The notes under the pieces were generated by a model, which ran no database searches, was not told where the DNA came from, and saw only the letters and a program-made list of their open reading frames with translations. Of a stretch of 64,000 nucleotides of DNA, positions 57,323-64,000 are shown in pieces. The stretch covers positions 1 to 64,000 of the forward strand of contig NZ_LPVZ01000020.1 of assembly GCF_001613795.1 (NCBI RefSeq). Direction: 5' to 3'. Source of the stretch: Thalassospira sp. MCCC 1A01148 (GTDB lineage: Bacteria > Pseudomonadota > Alphaproteobacteria > Rhodospirillales > Thalassospiraceae). A program made the position numbers and the translations under genes. Numbering within the stretch: position 1 is the stretch's first letter; the number at the start of each line of letters is the position of its first letter.

Positions 57323-58081
57323 ATGTCGGACGCATCCGCACAAACCAGCCGCACCGCCAATGCCGATGAGATCGCACGTTTTTCCGCGATGTCTGAAAAG
57401 TGGTGGGACCCGAACGGTGTGATGAAACCGCTGCACAAATTCAATCCGGTGCGCCTGCAAATCCTGCGCGACAATATCTGCGCCCATCTTGGCCGCGATC
57501 CGGAAACCATCGAACCACTTAAAGACATCGAAATCGTCGATATCGGCTGTGGTGCGGGTCTTCTATCCGAACCGCTTGCGCGCATGGGGGCAAAGATGAC
57601 CTCGATTGACGCATCGGAAAGCAACATCGAAGTCGCCAAAATCCATGCCGCGCAATCCGGCCTTGAAATCAATTATCGCTGCTGCACGCCTGAAATTCTG
57701 GCTGATGAGGGCAAGCAGTTCGATATCGTGCTGAATATGGAAGTCATCGAACATGTCGATGACCCGCAATTCTTCATGCAGGCCTGTGCTTCGGTTCTTA
57801 AGCCGGGTGGATTGATGTTTGTTGCCACGCTGAACCGCACCATCAAGTCACTGGCGCTGGCCAAGATCGGCGCAGAGTATATTCTGCGTTGGCTTCCTGC
57901 GGGCACCCATGACTGGCGCAAGTTCGTCAAGCCGTCCGAAATGTCGGGATATCTGCGCGGTGCGGGACTCGAACTGAGCGACATTACCGGTGTGGCATAC
58001 AACCCGATCAACGACACCTGGTCGCCTGCCCCGCGTGATCTGGATGTGAATTATATGGTGATTGCGCGAAAACCTGACTGA
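57323..58081 (+). CDS. ubiG: Ubiquinone biosynthesis O-methyltransferase UbiG
   Basis: A 252-residue SAM methyltransferase that carries out both O-methylations of ubiquinone synthesis. It begins with FSAMSEKWWDPNGVMKPLHKFNPVRL, the family signature, followed by SAM motif I VDIGCGAGLLSEPLARMGA and NMEVIEHVDDP. A hydrophobic segment (TIKSLALAKIGAEYILRWLP) fits membrane association. GGAG lies 7 bases before the ATG at 57323. Confidence 0.96.
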   Translation: MSDASAQTSRTANADEIARFSAMSEKWWDPNGVMKPLHKFNPVRLQILRDNICAHLGRDPETIEPLKDIEIVDIGCGAGLLSEPLARMGAKMTSIDASESNIEVAKIHAAQSGLEINYRCCTPEILADEGKQFDIVLNMEVIEHVDDPQFFMQACASVLKPGGLMFVATLNRTIKSLALAKIGAEYILRWLPAGTHDWRKFVKPSEMSGYLRGAGLELSDITGVAYNPINDTWSPAPRDLDVNYMVIARKPD

Positions 58082-58096
58082 TCAAGAATCGCCTGA

Positions 58097-58531
58097 TTAG
58101 TTCTTTTTCGTCTCGTCATCCCATGGCAGCGCCATGACATCGATGCCTTCATCCACCAGCTCTGCGGTTTCCTTGACCGAGGCCTGGCCATAGATGCCGC
58201 GTTTTTCCGTCTCGCCGTAATGGATTTTGCGCGCTTCTTCGGCAAACTTGTTACCGACATTCTCGCAATTGCTTTCGACCTGTTTGCGGATTTCGGCAAT
58301 TGCGGCCTGCGTTGCCTCGGCGACAGCCTTTTGCTTCTGCTTTTCAGCGGCAACCTCTTTCTGGCGTGACGTCCGCAGACGCGGTGCCATCAAGGCCTTT
58401 CCAACATTCGATGTCCCGCACATCGGGCAGGACAAATCACCGTTGGCGGCCTGCGCTTCATAGGTTGCGCCGTCCTTGAACCAAGCTTCAAATTCGTGAT
58501 CATGTTCGCATTTAAGCTGAAATAGAATCAT
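58097..58531 (-). CDS. DUF1178 family protein
   Basis: A 144-residue DUF1178 protein. The N-terminus is a small zinc-ribbon-like unit: FQLKCEHDHEFEAWFKD then LSCPMCG. A charged helix follows (about 60-105, rich in Lys, Glu and Gln), then the conserved EEARKIHYGETEKRGIYGQA and a C-terminal acidic end. The family is widespread in alpha- and betaproteobacteria; function unknown. It converges with ubiG, 15 bases apart. Confidence 0.9.
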   Translation of the reverse strand: MILFQLKCEHDHEFEAWFKDGATYEAQAANGDLSCPMCGTSNVGKALMAPRLRTSRQKEVAAEKQKQKAVAEATQAAIAEIRKQVESNCENVGNKFAEEARKIHYGETEKRGIYGQASVKETAELVDEGIDVMALPWDDETKKN

Positions 58532-58656
58532 GATGGTACTTGTATAAGCCGAACCAGTCGCGAGACGATAAAACTATTAGATACAGATTATATGGCCCAC
58601 ACTGGCTTAAATCGCCAGCCCGCGAGCGTCACACTGAATAAACAAGATTTACAGAA

Positions 58657-59181
58657 ATGTCATCCCAATTGCCATCAAACTGGATCACACAACATTGCCC
58701 AACGCCCAACCCGGCCTGCAATCAGGCACTTGACCTTGCATGCGGCAAGGGGCGGCACAGTTTCTGGCTTGCCGCCCAAGGGTGGCAGGTTACGGCAATT
58801 GATCGCGACCTTTCGCAAACCGATACCAAAACAAAACCGACAATCAACTGGATCGAAGCAGACCTTGAAACCGGGAACTGGCCGTTGGGCGATCAGCAAT
58901 TCGATCTGATCATTGTCGCCAATTACCTGCATCGACCGCTATTTGCAAACCTTCGCGCCGCAGTCCGGCCGGGCGGCACCCTGATCTATGAAACCTTCAT
59001 GGTCGGGAACGAGGCGATCGGACGCCCACGATCCCCTGACTTCCTGCTGCGCCGTGATGAACTGACAGACGCATTTGCCGACTGGGACATCATCGCCCAT
59101 CAGCAAGGCCCGGCTTACACTGTGAATGGCGATGAAATTACGGCGATAAAACAATCGATTGTCGCACAAAAGCCATCCTAG
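58657..59181 (+). CDS. Class I SAM-dependent methyltransferase, TehB-like
   Basis: A 174-residue compact methyltransferase. SAM motif I is LDLACGKGRHSFWLAAQGW (25-43), the acidic residue after strand 2 is in VTAIDRD, and FDLIIVANYLHRPLF corresponds to motif IV. LACGKGRHS is typical of the TehB/YeaH-like group that includes tellurite-resistance proteins, but the real substrate is unknown. It may be co-transcribed with nothing: DUF1178 is divergent and phoX starts 152 bases later. Confidence 0.75.
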   Translation: MSSQLPSNWITQHCPTPNPACNQALDLACGKGRHSFWLAAQGWQVTAIDRDLSQTDTKTKPTINWIEADLETGNWPLGDQQFDLIIVANYLHRPLFANLRAAVRPGGTLIYETFMVGNEAIGRPRSPDFLLRRDELTDAFADWDIIAHQQGPAYTVNGDEITAIKQSIVAQKPS

Positions 59182-59333
59182 CACGCAATTCGCAACAGGC
59201 TGAAAGCGATTGCAACAAATTCGTAACATATTGATTTTACGAAAATAAACACAACTTTCACAATTAAGCGCTGTCGTTTCTGGCATCTTCGCTGCTGCTG
59301 TTTCAGGCAATGGTGTGAAGAGAGAGAAAAGCC

Positions 59334-61247
59334 ATGAGCGATAAATACGAAATCATCGAAGATAGCGACGATATCCCATCCAACCCGACCACCAATCCAC
59401 GCATTGACGATTTGATCAATGCACGCTTTTCCCGCCGTGGCTTTTTCAAGGGCCTGATGGCGACGTCGGCCGTTGTAGGCGCCGGTATCGCGACCAAGGG
59501 TGTTGCCAAGGCACAATCAGCCTCCACCCTGACCTTCAAATCGATCCCGCAGAAGATCACCGAAACCCATGCAGTTGCTGATGGCTATGACGCCAGTGTG
59601 CTGATCCGTTGGGGCGACAAGGTCGTCGCCGATGCACCGGCATTCGTTCCGGGTCAGGTCGACGCCAAGGCACAGAACAAACAGTTTGGTTATAACTGCG
59701 ACTATGTTGGCTACATGCCGCTTCCGGTCGGATCCCAAAATTCTGACCACGGCCTTCTGTGCGTCAGCCACGAATACACCAATGCCGAACTGATGTGGTC
59801 AGGCCTTAAAGACGGGATGGATGCATCCGAGGAACAGGCCCTGCACGAAATCGCAGCCCACGGCCATTCAGTCATCGAAGTCAAGAAAACCGGTGGCAAA
59901 TGGCAGGTTGTTGACGGGTCCGATTATGCGCGCCGCATTTCCCCGATCGATACCGAAATGCAGATTACCGGCCCGGCTGCTGGTCATGACCGCCTCAAGA
60001 CCAACACCGACCCGACCGGTACCCGTGTCATCGGTACGCTTAACAACTGTGCGGGCGGTAAAACCCCGTGGGGCACGGTTCTGATCGCCGAAGAAAACTT
60101 CAACGGTTACTTTGGCGGCGATATCGCCAAGACCAGCGAAGAACGCAACTACAAGCGTTTGGGCATCAGCAAGGACAGCTGGTACTCGTGGGTCAAATAT
60201 TTCGACCGCTTCAATGTCGAAAAAGACCCGAACGAGCCGAACAAGTTTGGCTGGATGGTTGAAATCGATCCGTATGATCCGACCTCGATGCCGAAAAAAC
60301 GTACCGCTCTTGGCCGCTTCAAGCACGAAGGTGCCACCGTCATCATCAACAAGGACAACTCCGTTGTTGCCTATTCCGGTGATGATCAGCGCTTCGACTA
60401 TCTCTACAAATTCGTGGCTGCGAACAAATACAATCCGAATGATCGCGCAGCGAACATGGACCTTCTGGAAAACGGCACCCTGTTTGTTGCCAAGTTTCAC
60501 GAAGATGGCAGCCTTGACTGGATGCCGCTGATCTTTGGCGAAGGCCCGCTGACAACCGAAAACGACTTCAACAGTCAGGCGGATGTTCTGATCGAGGCCC
60601 GCCGTGCGGCCGACCTTCTGGGTGCAACCCAGATGGACCGTCCGGAAGACGTCGAACCGAACCCGGTCAACGGCAAGGTCTATGTCATGCTGACCAACAA
60701 CTCCAAGCGCAAGGAAGGCAACGCGCCGAACCCGCGCGCTGCCAACCCGCATGGTCACGTGCTTGAACTGACCCCTCCGGGTGGTCGTGGCAAGGATGCC
60801 GATCACACCGCGTCGCGCTTTACCTGGGACATCATGATTGCCGGTGGCAATCCGGCCGTTGCCGATGACAAGGCGGTGTACCATCCGGCTGCAGAATCCT
60901 GGGTTTCCTGCCCGGACAACATGGCAATCGACCATCGTGGCCGCCTGTGGATTTCAACCGACGGCGCACCAAAATCAGACATTCCTGATGGCATGCATGC
61001 CACCGATGTTGATGGTCCGGGTCGGGCGCTCACCAAGTTCTTCTTTGCCTGCCCAACAGGCGCTGAGATGTGCGGTCCGGAATTCACCCCGGATGGAAAG
61101 ACGCTGTTTCTTGCCGTTCAGCACCCGGCAGACGGTTCATCCTATGACGCGCCAAGCACCCGCTGGCCGGACTTCCAGGCCGCAATCCCGCCGCGTCCGT
61201 CCGTCGTGGCTGTAACCAAAAATGATGGCGGTGAAATCGCGGGCTGA
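59334..61247 (+). CDS. phoX: Tat-exported PhoX family phosphatase (DUF839)
   Basis: A 637-residue protein with a twin-arginine signal: FSRRGFFKG at 32-40, hydrophobic stretch, likely cleavage after AKA (residue 60). The mature part is a DUF839/PhoX beta-propeller, with HGLLCVSHEYTN, TPWGTVLIAEENFNGYFGG, YSGDDQRFDYLYKF and a C-terminal LWISTDG segment. PhoX enzymes are calcium- and iron-dependent monomeric alkaline phosphatases that release phosphate in the periplasm under phosphate starvation. GAGAGAG precedes the ATG. No clear PHO box was found upstream. A strong terminator follows. Confidence 0.9.
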   Translation: MSDKYEIIEDSDDIPSNPTTNPRIDDLINARFSRRGFFKGLMATSAVVGAGIATKGVAKAQSASTLTFKSIPQKITETHAVADGYDASVLIRWGDKVVADAPAFVPGQVDAKAQNKQFGYNCDYVGYMPLPVGSQNSDHGLLCVSHEYTNAELMWSGLKDGMDASEEQALHEIAAHGHSVIEVKKTGGKWQVVDGSDYARRISPIDTEMQITGPAAGHDRLKTNTDPTGTRVIGTLNNCAGGKTPWGTVLIAEENFNGYFGGDIAKTSEERNYKRLGISKDSWYSWVKYFDRFNVEKDPNEPNKFGWMVEIDPYDPTSMPKKRTALGRFKHEGATVIINKDNSVVAYSGDDQRFDYLYKFVAANKYNPNDRAANMDLLENGTLFVAKFHEDGSLDWMPLIFGEGPLTTENDFNSQADVLIEARRAADLLGATQMDRPEDVEPNPVNGKVYVMLTNNSKRKEGNAPNPRAANPHGHVLELTPPGGRGKDADHTASRFTWDIMIAGGNPAVADDKAVYHPAAESWVSCPDNMAIDHRGRLWISTDGAPKSDIPDGMHATDVDGPGRALTKFFFACPTGAEMCGPEFTPDGKTLFLAVQHPADGSSYDAPSTRWPDFQAAIPPRPSVVAVTKNDGGEIAG

Positions 61248-61273
61248 TCCCCTGCATCACAGTCCTGAAATGC

Positions 61274-61307
61274 AAAACGCACCGGCCAGTTTGCCGGTGC
61301 GTTTTTT
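61274..61307 (+). terminator. Rho-independent terminator of phoX
   Basis: AACGCACCGGC pairs with GCCGGTGCGTT around six bases, then TTTT. It may also serve the convergent YHS gene, since As precede the stem. Confidence 0.92.
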
Positions 61308-61328
61308 GTTGTCTGCACGTCACCAATA

Positions 61329-61871
61329 TTACTTGACCGGTGCGGCCATATCATAGGTGCCATCATTATCTGAAATCGCCATCCAGCTTTTGTCCGACGC
61401 TGACTTGCTTTCAAGGTCGGTCCAGTTGCCCTTGGCGGCAGTGATATTGCCTGAAATATCTTCGCTCCAGAAACCAACCACGGCAGGCGTAATATTCAGA
61501 TAAAGCTTCCCGTCGACAATCCGCCACAGATTGGGGTTGGCCGGTACTTTGCCGCCCTTCACAATCCCGTATGCGCAATGCCCGTCAAAGGCCGGGGCAT
61601 ATTTTGCCGGATCGGCCAGAAACATCTCGCGGTTTTCCTCGGACGCAAATGCCCAGGTCGCGCCGTTATATTCAGCCGTAATGTCGGCCCGGCCCGGTAC
61701 GGCGTGGGGCTGCATCATGCCGACATCCTTTTGCGGCAAGTTGAAATAGGCCACCGCGTCATATCCGCTGATCGCATAGCCGGTTTCATCGACATATTGT
61801 TCGCCGGCAAACGCCGCGCCCGAAAGGCCAAATACAACTGCCGATCCGATTAAGAACTGTTTGAACATCAT
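61329..61871 (-). CDS. Exported YHS domain-containing protein
   Basis: A 180-residue protein with a signal peptide (MMFKQFLIGSAVVFGLSG, cleavage likely after AAFA) and one YHS-like domain: YAISGYDAVAYF, ITAEYNGATWAFASEENREMFLADPAKYAPAF split over residues 67-98, then GHCAYGIVKGG. YHS domains often bind metals; here one cysteine is retained (GHCAYG). It should be periplasmic. GGAG lies 8 bases before the ATG at 61871; the longer open frame upstream is not supported. Confidence 0.82.
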   Translation of the reverse strand: MMFKQFLIGSAVVFGLSGAAFAGEQYVDETGYAISGYDAVAYFNLPQKDVGMMQPHAVPGRADITAEYNGATWAFASEENREMFLADPAKYAPAFDGHCAYGIVKGGKVPANPNLWRIVDGKLYLNITPAVVGFWSEDISGNITAAKGNWTDLESKSASDKSWMAISDNDGTYDMAAPVK

Positions 61872-62105
61872 TGCTGTTTCTCCGGTTGTAAATCCCTGAT
61901 GTACGCAGTGTGCCCGGACACAGCCAGAAATCGAAATGACGTTGCGACACTGTTTCGTGAGGATGCGTGAGAAAGCGTGAGGATGCGACAAACGACCATT
62001 TGCTTCCTATATAAAGCAAAGGGAATTGGGCCTTGACCTTAACCATAGTTGAGGAATTACGACGAAGGGAACCCAAAGACAAAACCACACGGACAAGGAA
62101 ACACC

Positions 62106-62489
62106 ATGACTGCTGCATTTCTCGAACATGTGAATTTCACGGTCGCAGACCCGGTGAAAACTGCTGCAAACCTGTGCAACTGGTTTGGCTGGCACGTGCG
62201 CTGGCAGGGCCCGGCCATTCATGATGGGCTGACCTATCACGTCGGCAATGATGAAAGCTATGTGGCGATCTATGCCCTTGGTACGCCAAAGCAGGGACAG
62301 GAAAATTCCTATGCCACGATTGGTGGGCTGAACCATCTGGGAATTGTCGTTGATGACCTTGATGCGACCGAGGCAAAGATCAAGGCGGACGGCATCGAAA
62401 CCTTTAACCATGCCGATTACGAACCCGGTCGCCGATTCTATTTCCGTGATGAAAACGACATCGAATTCGAAGTGGTCAGTTACGCCTGA
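62106..62489 (+). CDS. VOC superfamily (glyoxalase-fold) protein
   Basis: A 127-residue single VOC domain with two beta-alpha-beta-beta-beta units: LEHVNFTVADPVKTAANLCNW and LNHLGIVVDDLDATEAKIKADG, ending in RFYFRDENDIEFEVVSY. Metal ligands would be H8, H79-equivalent and the glutamate near the end. Members include lyases and dioxygenases, so the substrate is not predictable. AAGGAA precedes the ATG at 62106. Confidence 0.82.
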   Translation: MTAAFLEHVNFTVADPVKTAANLCNWFGWHVRWQGPAIHDGLTYHVGNDESYVAIYALGTPKQGQENSYATIGGLNHLGIVVDDLDATEAKIKADGIETFNHADYEPGRRFYFRDENDIEFEVVSYA

Positions 62490-62508
62490 CCACTTCGATC
62501 AAAGATAA

Positions 62509-63333
62509 CTAGCAGGGTTTATATTCCCGATCATTGCCAAGCGATGGCACCATCCGGCGAATTTCATCAACGCGCGTCAGATCAATTTCTGCGGTGATGA
62601 AACCCGGATCGGTGCCACCATCAGCCAGCACCTGCCCCCACGGATCAATGATCAGCGAATGGCCAAAGGTCTGGCGGTCGCCCGGATGATCGCCGCACTG
62701 GGCTGCCGCAATCACAAAACAACCGTTTTCAATCGCACGTGCCTTTAAAAGGGTATGCCAATGCGCCTGCCCGGTGGTGCGGGTAAAGGCGGCCGGGATG
62801 CTCAGGATTTGCGCGCCCGCCTTGGCATAATCACGAAACAGGTGCGGGAAACGCACGTCATAGCAAATAGATACCCCCACCATGCCACATTCGGTTTCGG
62901 CCAGTCGGGCCGCATCGCCGGGCCGGAAGGTCTTGCTTTCGCGATAGCTTTCGCCATTGGCAAGATCGACATCAAACATGTGGATCTTGTCATAGGATGT
63001 GATGACCTTGCCATCCGGACCGATCACAAAACACCGGTTTGCCACACGGTCTTCGCCCGGCACGTTGACATGCAGGGATCCGACGATCAGGGTTGATTTT
63101 AGTTCCTCGGCCAGATCGCAGAAAAAGACCAGACCGGGATGTTCGTCTTCGGGGAAGGCAGCGGCACGCACATTTGATCCGCCAAAGGACATCATCGACA
63201 CGTTTTCGGGAAAGGCGATCAGTCTGGCCCCGGCCGCATGCGCATCGCGGGCATAGGTTGCCGCACGCGCAAGGTTATCAGACATGACATCGCGCGAATT
63301 GACCTGAACGCAGGCCGCAATGAAACGGGTCAT
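62509..63333 (-). CDS. Carbon-nitrogen hydrolase, Nit1/Nit2-like amidase
   Basis: A 274-residue nitrilase-superfamily protein. The Glu-Lys-Cys triad is visible: E43 in IAFPEN, K116 in SYDKIHMFD and C157 in SICYDVRFP. YDKIHMFDVDLANGESYRES is the signature of the Nit1 branch, whose members hydrolyse deaminated glutathione as a repair reaction, so that is the likely role. It converges with the VOC gene and is divergent from the GntR regulator. Confidence 0.9.
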   Translation of the reverse strand: MTRFIAACVQVNSRDVMSDNLARAATYARDAHAAGARLIAFPENVSMMSFGGSNVRAAAFPEDEHPGLVFFCDLAEELKSTLIVGSLHVNVPGEDRVANRCFVIGPDGKVITSYDKIHMFDVDLANGESYRESKTFRPGDAARLAETECGMVGVSICYDVRFPHLFRDYAKAGAQILSIPAAFTRTTGQAHWHTLLKARAIENGCFVIAAAQCGDHPGDRQTFGHSLIIDPWGQVLADGGTDPGFITAEIDLTRVDEIRRMVPSLGNDREYKPC

Positions 63334-63546
63334 GACGCAGTCTCCTTTTTATCATTATCCAACATCATGATGGGCCGCATGATCCAGGGCGGCAATAGAC
63401 AATTGGAATAGCGCAGGTCGATTTCGACCGAAACCGCATACGCTCCTTTGGCGGATGCAACCCAAAGGATTCATCACCGCAAATTCATTCTTTCCAAAAA
63501 AGAAATTAGTGTATACAGTATTCCGCACACCCAATGAGGATCGAAG

Positions 63547-64000
63547 ATGGAACCTCTTTCCGGCCGAAAAAGTCTGACTGACGAAGTGCATGACCGCCTG
63601 GTCGATGCCTTGTGTTCCGGTGCACTCCCTCCCGGGACGCCATTGCGTCAGGAAGCCATTGCCGAGGAACTCAATGTCTCGCGGCAACCAGTGTTGCAAG
63701 CTCTGGGGTTGCTGCGCCGTGACGGACTTGTCGAACCAATGGGACGACGCGGATATCGCGTTGCGCCTGTCGACAGTGAACTGGTCCGTCACGTTTATGA
63801 CCTGCGAGAAGCATTTGACGGGCTTGCGGCCCGTTTGGCTGCTGAAACCAAGGCATCGGATCGGGAATCGGCTTTGCGGGCTGCCATTCAACAGGGACAC
63901 CACGCTCTGGGCAGCGGCGACACCGCAGAACTTGTTGCAGCCGACGTCGCATTTCATCAAACGATCTACCGCCTGTCGGGCAATCCCCTGTTGCCCGAAG
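63547..64000 (+). CDS. GntR family regulator with FCD domain (5' part)
   Basis: The first 151 residues of a FadR/FCD-type GntR regulator; the window ends inside the gene. The winged helix-turn-helix has EVHDRLVDALCSGALPPGTPL and IAEELNVSRQPVLQALGLLRRDGLV, then the FCD effector domain begins with VYDLREAFDGLAARLAA and VAADVAFHQTIYRLSGNPLL (the aspartate and histidine are metal ligands in this class). GAGGA lies 6 bases before the ATG. It is divergent from the amidase gene. Effector unknown. Confidence 0.88.
   Translation, partial: MEPLSGRKSLTDEVHDRLVDALCSGALPPGTPLRQEAIAEELNVSRQPVLQALGLLRRDGLVEPMGRRGYRVAPVDSELVRHVYDLREAFDGLAARLAAETKASDRESALRAAIQQGHHALGSGDTAELVAADVAFHQTIYRLSGNPLLPE

Noticed and set aside
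59212..59229. Possible PHO box upstream of phoX (7-4-7 direct repeat GCAACAA-ATTC-GTAACAT)
   Set aside because: The spacing fits, but the halves match the CTGTCAT consensus at only 3 to 4 of 7 positions on the minus strand, too weak to call.

Overview
This 64 kb window looks like a chromosomal core segment of an alphaproteobacterium. The support is the cell-cycle genes rcdA (DUF1465) and trcR (DUF1013), COQ9, frataxin-like CyaY, DUF1192, DUF1178, DUF4167 and two DUF465 proteins, and the adjacency of ubiG, lysC and ptsP. Overall gene content and moderate GC suggest the Rhodospirillales, perhaps Thalassospira, but the genus is a guess. I see no rRNA, tRNA, insertion sequence, prophage or CRISPR array.

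Layout. 0.6-11 kb: a secreted M23 endopeptidase, an ABC half-transporter, cyaY, rpmE, a membrane-linked class III nucleotide cyclase, rcdA, DUF1192, a quinone oxidoreductase, trcR and a GlpR-like repressor. 11-20 kb: prpE, two DUF465 genes, ubiX, pfkA, a degenerate GGDEF protein, purE-purK and a nuclease-fold protein with lost catalytic residues. 20-31 kb: coq9-def, a membrane-fusion protein pair, rpsU, an SDR, a solitary A+T-rich OLD-family nuclease, and the transhydrogenase operon pntAA-pntAB-pntB. 31-41 kb: pepF with an ABC1 kinase, an acyl-CoA synthetase, a small P-loop protein, DUF4197 and clpB.

41-57 kb: a long minus-strand block reading lysC, nitronate monooxygenase, ptsP, rodZ-like, ispG, hisS, hemA (glutamyl-tRNA reductase), prfA, prmC, DUF4167, then an orphan VirD4/TraG-like protein that has lost its ATPase motifs. 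This looks like the alphaproteobacterial set lysC-ptsP-prfA-prmC-DUF4167-clpB with rodZ-ispG-hisS-hemA and a VirD4-like/MOSC pair inserted. 57-64 kb: ubiG, DUF1178, a methyltransferase, a Tat-exported PhoX phosphatase, a YHS protein, a VOC protein, a Nit-type amidase and the 5' part of a GntR regulator.

Functional themes are ubiquinone synthesis and use (ubiX, coq9, ubiG, ABC1 kinase, quinone oxidoreductase, pnt), translation (rpmE, rpsU, def, prfA, prmC, hisS), envelope growth (M23, rodZ-like, ispG) and cell-cycle control (rcdA, trcR, degenerate GGDEF). The least explained items are the degenerate VirD4-like protein, a pseudoknot-capable RNA region near 13.5 kb, a promoter plus terminator-like hairpin in front of rcdA, a candidate small RNA near 31.0 kb, and the solitary OLD nuclease. 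All calls are from reading the sequence; no database search was run.
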